A DNA stretch of 64,000 nucleotides. It comes from Mycolicibacterium peregrinum (GTDB taxonomy: Bacteria > Actinomycetota > Actinomycetes > Mycobacteriales > Mycobacteriaceae). The notes under the pieces are model-generated. The model was not told the DNA's origin. It saw nothing but the letters and a program-made list of their open reading frames with translations, and searched no databases. A program made the translations under genes and the position numbers. Below are positions 56,407 to 64,000 of the stretch, in pieces. How positions within the stretch are numbered: position 1 is the first letter of the stretch; every line of letters begins with the position of its first letter. The DNA lies in NCBI RefSeq assembly GCF_001665625.1, contig NZ_LZSY01000179.1, positions 21,123 to 85,122 of the forward strand, in the 5' to 3' direction.

Positions 56407-57263
56407 CGGGTTTCCTCCATCCGACCGAAGACATAGGACGCGGCAGTGACGGCTTTGCCGTCGGCACCCTCATCGTGCAGGGTCGCCCGCACCGCGATGG
56501 TGCCATCCGCTCCGGACAGCACCTGGGTGTCGACCCGGAACGGGCCGGCCTTGCCGCGAGCCAGGAACATCACATGCGACGAAAGGCCTTGCAGTGCCTC
56601 GGTATTTGCCGCGCCTGCGGCGGCGTCGGCCGCGGCCGCCTCCAGGATCACGAACTGCGGCCCGATGTGCAGCGCGGCGTCCGGTGAGGCGACCTCGACT
56701 GCAAGTTCCGGCAGCGCCCAGTGTCCGTCGGTGCGTTTGGTCCCGCCGAACACCTGCCACAGCGGCGGCAGATCCGGACCGTCGACGATGCCGATCGGGT
56801 CCACCGGCATCTTCTCGAGGCCCTCCGGTGGCACGCCGATCGAGATGCCCTGGCCCTCGGTGAGCGCGATGACCCGGTCCGGATTGTCGGCGTCGACGAT
56901 CACCGACCGGCTGTAGGCCAGTTGCCTGCCCTGCTTGAGCACTTCGGTGTCCACCCGGATGCGCGTCACATCGCGCGCCGGGTCCAGCACCTGGCAGGAA
57001 TGGATGACCGGATTGGGCACGGCCTCCAGATCGCTCACGCCGCCACTGTCCGGGGAAGAGATGCCCAGCACCGCGAGCAGCACTCCGCCGGTTGGGTTGC
57101 GCATGTCGCGGCGCAACGTCACCGTGTCGTCGACCGGGCCCAGATCCATCGAAGAGTACGAGCGCCCGAGGTAGCGGTAACTCAGCAGGCCGCCCCAGCG
57201 CCGGCGCAGCTCGGCAGCGTAGGCCTCGGGATCGTCGGTGAGATCACGGATATCACGCAACAT
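56403..57263 (-). CDS. Double hotdog (PaaI-type thioesterase-like) protein
   Basis: 286 residues. Two hotdog-like halves: DMRNPTGGVLLAVLGISSPD in the first and SPDAALHIGPQFVILEAAAA, then GPFRVDTQVLSGADGTIAVR, in the second. Possibly an acyl-CoA thioesterase or binding protein. No catalytic residue can be named from this sequence. Overlaps the exonuclease gene start and is divergent from pepE. Confidence 0.75.
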   Translation of the reverse strand: MLRDIRDLTDDPEAYAAELRRRWGGLLSYRYLGRSYSSMDLGPVDDTVTLRRDMRNPTGGVLLAVLGISSPDSGGVSDLEAVPNPVIHSCQVLDPARDVTRIRVDTEVLKQGRQLAYSRSVIVDADNPDRVIALTEGQGISIGVPPEGLEKMPVDPIGIVDGPDLPPLWQVFGGTKRTDGHWALPELAVEVASPDAALHIGPQFVILEAAAADAAAGAANTEALQGLSSHVMFLARGKAGPFRVDTQVLSGADGTIAVRATLHDEGADGKAVTAASYVFGRMEETR

Positions 57264-57349
57264 TCCAGCGACAGTAGCCGGTGCGAGGTGGCGCCCTGGA
57301 CGGACACTCGGACGGACACCGGGGCGACGCAGCGATTAGCCTCGACCCC

Positions 57350-58477
57350 ATGACCGTCAGCCGATTCAGCACCGATGTCTACGCCCACCGTCTTTCGGCG
57401 GCCGCGTCAGCCGCCGCGGATGCCGGCCTGGCCGGTCTGGTCATCACACCGGGATATGACCTGCGGTATCTGGTCGGCTCACGGGCGCAGACCTTCGAGC
57501 GGCTGACCGCACTGGTCCTGCCTGCCACAGGCGATCCGACCATCGTGGTACCGCGCCTCGAGCTGGCCGCGTTGCGGGAATCTGCGGTCACCGATCTCGG
57601 TGTGACGGTGTGTGATTGGGTCGACGGCCAGAATCCCTACCAGATGGTGGCCGAGGCACTGGGCGGAACCGGCGTGAAGACAGCGGTCACCGACTCGATG
57701 CCCGCGCTGCACCTGCTGCCCCTTGCCGACCTCCTCGGGGTCGTCCCGGTGCTTGCCACCGACGTGCTGCGGCGGCTGCGGATGATCAAGGACCCGGCCG
57801 AGATCGACGCGCTGCGCAAGGCAGGCGCGGCGATCGACCGGGTGCACGCCCGGGTGCCCGACTTTCTGGTGCCCGGCCGTACCGAGGCTGACGTTGCCGC
57901 TGACATCGCCGAAGCGATTGTGGCCGAAGGGCATTCAGAGGTGGCGTTCATCATCGTCGGCTCCGGCCCCAACGGCGCCGACCCACACCACGAATGCTCG
58001 GAACGCGAGCTGAGCGCCGGTGACGTCGTCGTCGTCGACATCGGCGGTCCGTACGAGCCCGGCTACAACTCCGACTCGACCCGCACCTACAGCATCGGCG
58101 AACCGGATCCCGAGGTGGCGCGGCGCTACGCGGTGCTGCAGCGCGCCCAGCAGGCGGCCGTCGCGGCGGTACGCCCCGGCGTGACCGCCGAACAGATCGA
58201 CGCGGCCGCCCGCGACGTGCTGGCCGCCGAAGGGTTGGCCGAGGCTTTCGTCCACCGCACCGGACACGGCATCGGACTCTCCGTGCACGAAGAGCCCTAC
58301 ATCGTGGAGGGCAATGATCTGCCGCTGGAAGCCGGGATGGCGTTCAGCGTGGAGCCCGGCGTGTATTTCCCGGGGCAGTGGGGCGCGCGGATCGAGGACA
58401 TCGTGGTGGTCACCGAAGACGGCGCAGAATCGGTCAACAACCAACCGCACGACCTCGTCGTGGTGCCGGTGAACTAG
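57350..58477 (+). CDS. pepE: Xaa-Pro dipeptidase (M24 family)
   Basis: 375 residues. Creatinase-type N-terminus and a pita-bread metalloprotease domain with the five ligands visible: VVVDIGGPYEPGYNSDSTRT (two Asp), VHRTGHGIGLSVHEEPYIVE (His and Glu region) and RIEDIVVV (Glu). Cytosolic; cuts dipeptides with C-terminal proline. Counterpart of Rv2089c. The ATG at 57350 is preferred over the longer frame. Confidence 0.93.
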   Translation: MTVSRFSTDVYAHRLSAAASAAADAGLAGLVITPGYDLRYLVGSRAQTFERLTALVLPATGDPTIVVPRLELAALRESAVTDLGVTVCDWVDGQNPYQMVAEALGGTGVKTAVTDSMPALHLLPLADLLGVVPVLATDVLRRLRMIKDPAEIDALRKAGAAIDRVHARVPDFLVPGRTEADVAADIAEAIVAEGHSEVAFIIVGSGPNGADPHHECSERELSAGDVVVVDIGGPYEPGYNSDSTRTYSIGEPDPEVARRYAVLQRAQQAAVAAVRPGVTAEQIDAAARDVLAAEGLAEAFVHRTGHGIGLSVHEEPYIVEGNDLPLEAGMAFSVEPGVYFPGQWGARIEDIVVVTEDGAESVNNQPHDLVVVPVN

Positions 58478-58484
58478 CCGGGAA

Positions 58485-58910
58485 CTAGCCCTCGCTGCGG
58501 TCCAGCAGCTCCGAGGAGCCCAGCACGCGCTCGATCCGTACCTCGATCACCACACGGCGGGGATTCACCCGCGGGGTGCGGTAGCGCTGGGCATACCGAA
58601 GCTCGGCGTCGCGGACCGCGTCGGGCTCGCTGCTCACCGTGGACTTGCCCTCCAGCGACAGCCAGCGCGCACCGTCGACCTGGCTGAGGACTGCGATGCC
58701 ACGCTCGTGCGCGTTCACCGCCTTCTGCGAACCACCGTTGGTGATGACCCGCGCGATGTGGGTCTTCGGGTCGAAGGTGAAACCCACCGCCACGACGTGC
58801 GGGGAGTTGTCCGAGCGCAGCGTGGTGAGCATCGCCAGGTGACGTTCGGTGAGGAACGCCAATGCTTCGCTGGTGAGCTTGGTGGTTGCCCTGCCACGAG
58901 ATGTAGCCAT
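58485..58910 (-). CDS. F420-dependent biliverdin reductase-like protein (Rv2074-like)
   Basis: 141 residues. Split beta-barrel flavin/deazaflavin-binding fold: LAFLTERHLAMLTTLRSDNS at the start, VAVGFTFDPKTHIARVITNG, RWLSLEGKSTVSSEPDAVRD. Rv2074 reduces biliverdin with F420H2. Convergent with pepE (7 bp) and divergent from the SDR. Confidence 0.87.
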   Translation of the reverse strand: MATSRGRATTKLTSEALAFLTERHLAMLTTLRSDNSPHVVAVGFTFDPKTHIARVITNGGSQKAVNAHERGIAVLSQVDGARWLSLEGKSTVSSEPDAVRDAELRYAQRYRTPRVNPRRVVIEVRIERVLGSSELLDRSEG

Positions 58911-58945
58911 CGGGGTCCACGCTAGCGCAGGACATAATCGCTGCC

Positions 58946-59722
58946 ATGGAGGACACAGCAGACACGGCCGGGATTACCGGCACGGATCCCCGTGTCGTGG
59001 TGATTTTCGGGGGTCGCAGCGAGATCGGTGTCGAACTCGCGGTTCGGCTCGCCGCCGGGGCGGTCGTGGTGCTGGCGGCCCGCCGCACCGATCAGCTCGT
59101 CGAGCAGGTTGCGGCGGTGCAGGCGGCCGGTGCAGCGGCGGTGCACACCGCCGAGTTCGATGCCGACGACGTCGCGGGTCACGCCGGTGTCGTCGACGCG
59201 GTCGAAGCCGCGCACGGACCGATCGGCACCGCCGTGCTGGCCTTCGGGGTGCTGGGGGATCAGGACCGGGCCGAGGTCGACGCGGCCCATGCCGTGGCTG
59301 TCGTACACACCGACTACGTGGCCCAGGTCGGCCTGCTCACCGTGCTGGCCCAGCGCATGCGTGCCAGGGATCGGGGTCGGCTGGTGGTGTTCTCCTCGAT
59401 CGCCGGCGCCCGGGCCCGCCGCGCCAACTACGTCTACGGTTCGGCCAAGGCCGGACTGGATGCGTTCGCCTCCGGGCTCACCGATGCCCTGCACGAGACC
59501 GGTGTCCAGTTGTTGATCGTGCGACCCGGGTTCGTGATCGGCCGGATGACCGAGGGGATGGAGCCGGCGCCGTTCTCCAGCACGCCGGCTCAGGTGGCCG
59601 AGGCCGCGGCCAAGGCGCTGCACAAGGGCAAGCGCGCAGTGTGGGTGCCGTGGGTGATTCGGCCGATGATCTTCGTGACGCGGTTCGTGCCGCGGCCGAT
59701 CTGGCGCAGGTTGCCCCGATGA
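58946..59722 (+). CDS. SDR family oxidoreductase (Rv2073c-like)
   Basis: 258 residues. VVVIFGGRSEIGVELAVRLA (Rossmann loop about 21), FSSIAGARARRANYVYGSAK (Ser and Tyr-x3-Lys, about 151-170), RPGFVIGRMTEG. Resembles the DprE2/Rv2073c group. Stop codon overlaps the mini-ORF linker (ATGA at 59719), which leads into cobL. Confidence 0.88.
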   Translation: MEDTADTAGITGTDPRVVVIFGGRSEIGVELAVRLAAGAVVVLAARRTDQLVEQVAAVQAAGAAAVHTAEFDADDVAGHAGVVDAVEAAHGPIGTAVLAFGVLGDQDRAEVDAAHAVAVVHTDYVAQVGLLTVLAQRMRARDRGRLVVFSSIAGARARRANYVYGSAKAGLDAFASGLTDALHETGVQLLIVRPGFVIGRMTEGMEPAPFSSTPAQVAEAAAKALHKGKRAVWVPWVIRPMIFVTRFVPRPIWRRLPR

Positions 59723-59754
59723 GCCGCTTGCGCGAAGAGAGAAGGCCCCGATGA
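59719..59754 (+). repeat. 36-nt mini-ORF coupling linker before cobL
   Basis: ATG at 59719 overlaps the SDR stop (ATGA) and the frame closes with TGA at 59752-59754, overlapping the cobL ATG (ATGA at 59751): eleven codons (SRLREERRPR after Met) that include AGAAGG as ribosome binding site. The same length and design as the linkers at 2989 and 49315. Confidence 0.55.
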
Positions 59755-60926
59755 CGATCACGGTGGTCGGCATCGGGGCCGACGGGATGGCGGGGTTGTC
59801 GCAGACCTCGCGTGACGAGTTGGCGACCGCCACCGTCGTGTACGGCTCACCACGGCAACTGGAGCTGCTCGACGACAGCGTGACGCGGGACCGGCGCGAG
59901 TGGCCGTCGCCGATGCTGCCCGCGCTGCCGACGCTTTTCGGTGACGCCGATGTGCACGTGGTGGCGAGCGGGGATCCGCTGCTGCACGGCATCGGCGCGA
60001 CGCTGATCCGGTTGTTCGGGGCGCAGCGGGTGCGGGTGCTGCCGCACGTGTCGAGCGTGACGCTGGCCTGCGCCCGGCTGGGCTGGACGGTGCCCGACAC
60101 CGAGGTGATCAGCCTGGTCACCGCCCCACCACACACCGCGGTGCGGCGTGGCGGCCGGGCGGTGGTGCTGTCGCGCGACGCGCAGACTCCCACCGTGCTG
60201 GCTCGGCTGTTGAGCGAATCCGGCCGGGGGGATTCGGAATTGACCGTGCTTGAGCAACTGGGCGGGCCGGGGGAGCGCCGCCACGACGGCCTCGCCCGGG
60301 ACTGGGCGACGACACCGCCGGCCGGAATCGACGACCTCAACGTGATCGCGGTGGCCTATCTTCCCGACGAGCGCCGGGCTCAGGCGCTGCCGGACGAGGC
60401 GTTCGCCCACGACGGCCAGCTGACCAAGCAGTCCATCCGAGCCGTCACCCTGGCCGCGCTGGGACCCCGGCCCGGGGAACTGCTGTGGGATGTCGGCTCG
60501 GGCTCAGGCAGCATCGCGATCGAATGGTCGCGTAGCGCAGTGGGATGCACGGCGATCGCATTCGAGCGGGATGAGCAGCGACGGGACCGGATCATGGGCA
60601 ACGTCACGGCGTTCGGGGTCCGGGTGGACGTGCGCGGTGGTGCGCCCGAGTCGCTCGACGGTGCGCCCGATCCTGACGTGATCTTCATCGGCGGCGGCGT
60701 CACGCAGCCCGGGCTGCTGCAGGCGTGCTTCGACCGGCTGCCCTCAGGTGGGCGCCTGGTGGTCAATGCCGTCACGCTGGAATCTGAAGTAGTTGTTGCG
60801 CAATGGTATTCGAAGGAAGGCGGCGAGTTGCGGCGTTATCAGCACTACCAGGGCGGTGCGATCGGCGGATTCACCGGCTGGCGTCCTGCGCTGCCGGTGA
60901 CCCAGTGGGCGGTGGTCAAGCGATGA
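59751..60926 (+). CDS. cobL: Precorrin-6Y C5,15-methyltransferase (decarboxylating)
   Basis: 391 residues. Two domains: CobE/CbiE methylase (TVVGIGADGMAGLSQTSRDE at the start, VASGDPLLHGIGATLIRLFG near residue 65) and CbiT methylase/decarboxylase (LLWDVGSGSGSIAIEWSRSA, about 245). Methylates C5 and C15 and removes the acetate carboxyl in the aerobic B12 pathway. Coupled by ATGA to cobM. Confidence 0.95.
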   Translation: MTITVVGIGADGMAGLSQTSRDELATATVVYGSPRQLELLDDSVTRDRREWPSPMLPALPTLFGDADVHVVASGDPLLHGIGATLIRLFGAQRVRVLPHVSSVTLACARLGWTVPDTEVISLVTAPPHTAVRRGGRAVVLSRDAQTPTVLARLLSESGRGDSELTVLEQLGGPGERRHDGLARDWATTPPAGIDDLNVIAVAYLPDERRAQALPDEAFAHDGQLTKQSIRAVTLAALGPRPGELLWDVGSGSGSIAIEWSRSAVGCTAIAFERDEQRRDRIMGNVTAFGVRVDVRGGAPESLDGAPDPDVIFIGGGVTQPGLLQACFDRLPSGGRLVVNAVTLESEVVVAQWYSKEGGELRRYQHYQGGAIGGFTGWRPALPVTQWAVVKR

Positions 60927-61678
60927 CGGTGTACTTCATCGGCGCCGGCCCCGGCGCGGCCGATCTCATCACCGTGCGCGGCGCCAAGCTGCTCGGTAGC
61001 TGTCCGGTGTGTCTGTACGCCGGGTCGATCATGCCCGACGATCTGCTGGCGCTGTGTCCGCCCGACGCCAAGGTCGTCGACACCGGTCCGCTGAACCTGG
61101 ACCAGATCATCGACGAGTTGGTGGCCGCGGAGCACGCGGGTTTCGACGTGGCCCGGCTGCATTCCGGCGACCCGTCGATCTACAGTGCGCTGGCCGAACA
61201 GTGCCGCAGGCTCGACGAACTGGGCATCGGGTACGAGATCGTGCCCGGCGTGCCGGCATTCGCCGCGGTGGCCGCCGCCCTGGGGCGCGAACTCACCGTT
61301 CCCGGCGTGGCCCAGACCGTCACCTTGTCCCGGGTGGCCACCTTGTCCACGGCGATGCCCGACGGTGAGGACCTGCGCACGCTGTCGGCCCCGGGCGCGA
61401 CGTTGGTGCTGCACCTGGCCGCCGCCCAGATCGACAACATCGTCCCGCAGCTCCTCGACGGCGGATACCGACCCGAAACACCCTGTGCGGTGGTGGCATT
61501 CGCGAGCTGGCCGCAGGAGATCGTGCTGCGCGGCACGCTCGCCGACATCGCCGAGAAGATGCACGCCGCCGAGGTGACCAAAACCGCGGTCATCGTCATC
61601 GGCGATGTCCTTGCCGCGGAAGGGTTCTCCGACAGCTACCTGTACTCGTCGGATCGGCGCCGCGGGGCCACCCACTGA
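60923..61678 (+). CDS. cobM: Precorrin-4 C11-methyltransferase
   Basis: 251 residues. SAM-dependent uroporphyrin-type methylase: TVYFIGAGPGAADLITVRGA at the start, RLHSGDPSIYSALAEQCRRL near residue 80, VPGVPAFAAVAAALGRELT. Acts between CobJ and CobF/CobK in the aerobic pathway. ATG 60923 overlaps the cobL stop (ATGA); the longer frame is inside cobL. Confidence 0.95.
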   Translation: MTVYFIGAGPGAADLITVRGAKLLGSCPVCLYAGSIMPDDLLALCPPDAKVVDTGPLNLDQIIDELVAAEHAGFDVARLHSGDPSIYSALAEQCRRLDELGIGYEIVPGVPAFAAVAAALGRELTVPGVAQTVTLSRVATLSTAMPDGEDLRTLSAPGATLVLHLAAAQIDNIVPQLLDGGYRPETPCAVVAFASWPQEIVLRGTLADIAEKMHAAEVTKTAVIVIGDVLAAEGFSDSYLYSSDRRRGATH

Positions 61679-62409
61679 TGAAAGTCCTTCTGCTCGGTGG
61701 CACCGGCGAGGCGCGGGCCCTGGCCGCCGTTCTGCACCCAGACGTCGAGGTGATCAGCTCGCTGGCCGGGCGGGTCCCCGACCCGGCGCTGCCGGTCGGT
61801 CCGGTACGCATCGGCGGGTTCGGCGGTGTGGAGGGAATGCGGCGATGGCTGGTCGACGAGGGTGTCGAGGCGGTTGTCGACGCCACCCATCCCTTCGCCG
61901 CCACCATCACCGCGCATGCGGCACAGGTGTGCGCCGAACTCGGCGTGCCCCATCTGGTCCTGGCCCGGCCGGCCTGGGCGCCAGGGTCGGCAATCGTGGT
62001 GGGATCGGACACCGAAGCCGCCGAAACCGTGACGGGTAACGGCTATTCCCGGGTCTTTCTCACCACCGGCAGATCCGGCACCCGGGCGTTCAAGGACGTC
62101 GACGCCTGGTTCCTGATCCGCGCCGTCACCCCGCCCGACTCCGACACGCTGCCTGCCGATCATGAACTGCTGCTGTCCCGCGGTCCGTATGACTACGACG
62201 GGGAACTGGCGCTGCTGCGGGAGCACCGCGTCGATGCGTTGGTGACCAAGAACAGTGGCGGCGCGATGACCGAGCCCAAACTGCGGGCGGCCGAGTCGGC
62301 GGGCGTGGCGGTGGTGATGGTGGACCGCCCGGCACTCCCGCCCGGCGTGCAGACGGTCGCCACGGTCGAGGAGGCTGCGAGCTGGGTTAGGGCCAAAACC
62401 GCAGGCTGA
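61678..62409 (+). CDS. cobK: Precorrin-6A reductase
   Basis: 243 residues. NAD(P)H-dependent reduction of precorrin-6A. KVLLLGGTGEARALAAVLHP at the start, DATHPFAATITAHAAQVC (about 78), RSGTRAFKDVDAWFLIRAVT and VTKNSGGAMTEPKLRAA near 195 are typical. ATG shares a base with the cobM stop (TGATG), so the three cob genes form one translational unit. Confidence 0.95.
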   Translation: MKVLLLGGTGEARALAAVLHPDVEVISSLAGRVPDPALPVGPVRIGGFGGVEGMRRWLVDEGVEAVVDATHPFAATITAHAAQVCAELGVPHLVLARPAWAPGSAIVVGSDTEAAETVTGNGYSRVFLTTGRSGTRAFKDVDAWFLIRAVTPPDSDTLPADHELLLSRGPYDYDGELALLREHRVDALVTKNSGGAMTEPKLRAAESAGVAVVMVDRPALPPGVQTVATVEEAASWVRAKTAG

Positions 62410-62436
62410 GGTGCCCTGCAGCAGTAGGCTCCGAAC

Positions 62437-63996
62437 GTGGCGGAGACGTCATATGCACCGTGCGGCGGTCTGAGTCTCGCCTACCAGGTATTCGGAGACG
62501 GGCCCGTCGACCTTGTCTACGCCGGTTCGTTCGTCAGCCATCTGGAGCTGTTCTGGACGATGCCCGAGTTCGAGGCCTTCATGGAGCGGATCTCGACGTT
62601 CTGCCGCGTCCTGCTGTACGACAAGGCCGGCGTCGGGCTGTCGGACCCCGTCCCGCAGGTACGCACGCTTGACGAACGGGCGGCCGAGATCGAGGCCGTG
62701 ATGGATGCCGCAGGGTTCGGCCGTGCCGTGCTGTTCGGGTTGAGCGAGGGCGGACCCGCGGCGATGCTGTTCGCGGCGACCCGGCCCGAACGGACCCAGG
62801 CCCTGATCCTCGCCGGCACCTTCGCGTACTTCGGTATCACCCAGTGGGCTGACTTCGACAGTGACCCGTCCGAGCTGCACGCCCGGATCTTGACCGAGAT
62901 GGGCGAGGAATACACGCCCTCGACCCGGCAGCTGGCCACCTTTCAGGAGTTCGGCCGCGCCAGCACCTCGCAGTGGGGCACCGGTGCGGCACTCAAACTG
63001 CTGCTCCCGGACGCCGGTTCGGTGCGCCAGCTCGGGATGGTGGAGCGGATGAGTGCCAGCCCGGGAATGGCCCGGGCCACGCTGGGGGCACTGTTCCGGA
63101 TCGATGTGCGGTCGGTCCTGTCGACGATCACGGCGCCGACTCTGGTCATCCACGCCACCGGCGATCTGGTCCCGATCCAGGGCGGGAGGTATATCGCCGC
63201 CCGCATCCCGGGTGCGCGGCTGTTGGAGGTGGACGGCACCGACCATGCGCCCTGGATTGCCAACCCCGACGAGATCACCAGCGAGATCGAGGGATTCCTC
63301 ACCGGCAGCCATGCTGCACCGTCGCAGTCCCACCGGGCGCTGCGCACGGTGCTGTTCACCGACATGGTGGCCTCCACCCAACACGCCGCGGCCACCGGTG
63401 ACGAGCGGTGGCGGGCGGTGCTGCATCGGATGGGGGAGATCACCACTGACCTGACCGGTCGATTCGGTGGTGTCGTGGTGAAGAGCACCGGTGACGGACA
63501 CCTCGCCACATTCGACGGTCCCACACAAGCGATCCGCTGCGCCGAGGCGCTGCGCGATCAGACCGAGACCATGGGCATCGAGATCCGCGCCGGCATCCAC
63601 ACCGGCGAATGCGAACTGCTGGACGGCGATATCGGGGGAATCGCCGTCCACATCGCGGCGCGCATCCTCGGGTTGGCCGGCGCGGGGGAGATCCTGGTGT
63701 CGAGCACCGTCCGCGATCTCGTCGTGGGCTCGGGAACCGGCTTCCAGGACCGCGGCGACGTCGAGCTACGTGGGGTGCCGGGCACCTGGCGGCTCCTCGC
63801 GGTCGATCGCCACGGTGCGCGGGCCGGAACGCCCGAAGCGGAGCTGTCCTCGGTACCCACTCCTGGTCCGAGGCCCACGATGCGTCGATCGGACCAGGCC
63901 ATGGCGGTGATGGCACGGCGGATGCCTCGGATCGTGCGGGGAATCGCCCGCGTCACCCCTGGCACCCGGGTCACCGGACCGCCGGTCAGGCGTTGA
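62437..63996 (+). CDS. Alpha/beta hydrolase fused to class III nucleotide cyclase
   Basis: 519 residues. N-terminal hydrolase (1-285) with nucleophile elbow GLSEGGPAA (Ser about 101) and HAP-type His in GTDHAPWI (about 269). C-terminal cyclase (about 300-455) with metal Asp in LFTDMVASTQHAAA (about 308) and STGDGHLATFDGPT (about 351), and IRAGIHTGECEL, DIGGIAVHIAARIL. The conserved substrate-contacting residues should be compared with LipJ (Rv1900c), the same domain pair. GTG start. A basic tail of about 60 residues follows. Confidence 0.92.
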   Translation: MAETSYAPCGGLSLAYQVFGDGPVDLVYAGSFVSHLELFWTMPEFEAFMERISTFCRVLLYDKAGVGLSDPVPQVRTLDERAAEIEAVMDAAGFGRAVLFGLSEGGPAAMLFAATRPERTQALILAGTFAYFGITQWADFDSDPSELHARILTEMGEEYTPSTRQLATFQEFGRASTSQWGTGAALKLLLPDAGSVRQLGMVERMSASPGMARATLGALFRIDVRSVLSTITAPTLVIHATGDLVPIQGGRYIAARIPGARLLEVDGTDHAPWIANPDEITSEIEGFLTGSHAAPSQSHRALRTVLFTDMVASTQHAAATGDERWRAVLHRMGEITTDLTGRFGGVVVKSTGDGHLATFDGPTQAIRCAEALRDQTETMGIEIRAGIHTGECELLDGDIGGIAVHIAARILGLAGAGEILVSSTVRDLVVGSGTGFQDRGDVELRGVPGTWRLLAVDRHGARAGTPEAELSSVPTPGPRPTMRRSDQAMAVMARRMPRIVRGIARVTPGTRVTGPPVRR

Positions 63997-64000
63997 TCAG

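Noticed and set aside
59700..59750. Cobalamin riboswitch before cobL
   Set aside because: Only a 28-bp gap exists, filled by the mini-ORF linker; there is no room for a B12 box.

Overview
The window is chromosomal DNA of a rapidly growing mycobacterium (Mycolicibacterium-like). GC is high, GTG and TTG starts are common, and neighbouring genes often overlap by ATGA. The gene order matches, in reverse, the M. tuberculosis stretch from pyrD (Rv2139) to cobK (Rv2070c). It is not the tuberculosis complex itself: an ectoine cluster, an E. coli-type metH and other genes are interposed, and the genes that M. tuberculosis carries between prcA and pafA are replaced by two TetR units and a few other genes.

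Layout. Bases 1-8.7 kb hold the end of pyrD, an lppL-type lipoprotein, uppP, DUF3090, SCO1664-family, cysQ, mshC (mycothiol) and an SDR. At 8.7-13.7 kb a PAC2 gene diverges from metH; metH is preceded by an S-adenosylhomocysteine (SAH) riboswitch and by a decayed remnant of what looks like the ancestral mycobacterial metH. At 13.7-20.5 kb lie an NmrA-like gene, a HAD phosphatase, a sugar porter, hisE-hisG, DUF4126 and a MerA-like flavoprotein. An ArsR/SRPBCC/flavodoxin operon follows (20.5-21.9 kb). At 22-27 kb there is a more AT-rich island with a small membrane protein and a very large KAP/YobI-like P-loop NTPase whose frame is broken exactly at the Walker A motif.

At 27.3-32.2 kb are DUF3297, a DinB/thioesterase/RecB-nuclease operon, trmI, DUF503, lppK and an MTB12-like secreted protein. 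From 32.3 to 50.4 kb lies the Pup-proteasome region: mpa, then a LysR/EamA pair and ectABCD inserted between mpa and dop, then dop-pup-prcB-prcA, two TetR units, a baeRF-like gene, and pafA-pafB-pafC. tatA-tatC-helY follow, then a DUF4333 protein, a 5'-3' exonuclease, a hotdog protein, pepE, a Rv2074-like F420 reductase, an SDR, cobL-cobM-cobK, and an alpha/beta-hydrolase/nucleotide cyclase fusion.

Themes: Pup tagging (pafA, dop, pup) feeds the Mpa/PrcBA protease. The B12 genes cobLMK at one end supply the cofactor of MetH, whose switch reads SAH. ectABCD gives osmoprotection. The most notable observations are the in-place metH replacement with its riboswitch, the Walker A frameshift in the island NTPase, and a recurrent design of 32-36 nt mini-ORF linkers bounded by ATGA/GTGA that join adjacent genes, triplicated between pafB and pafC.
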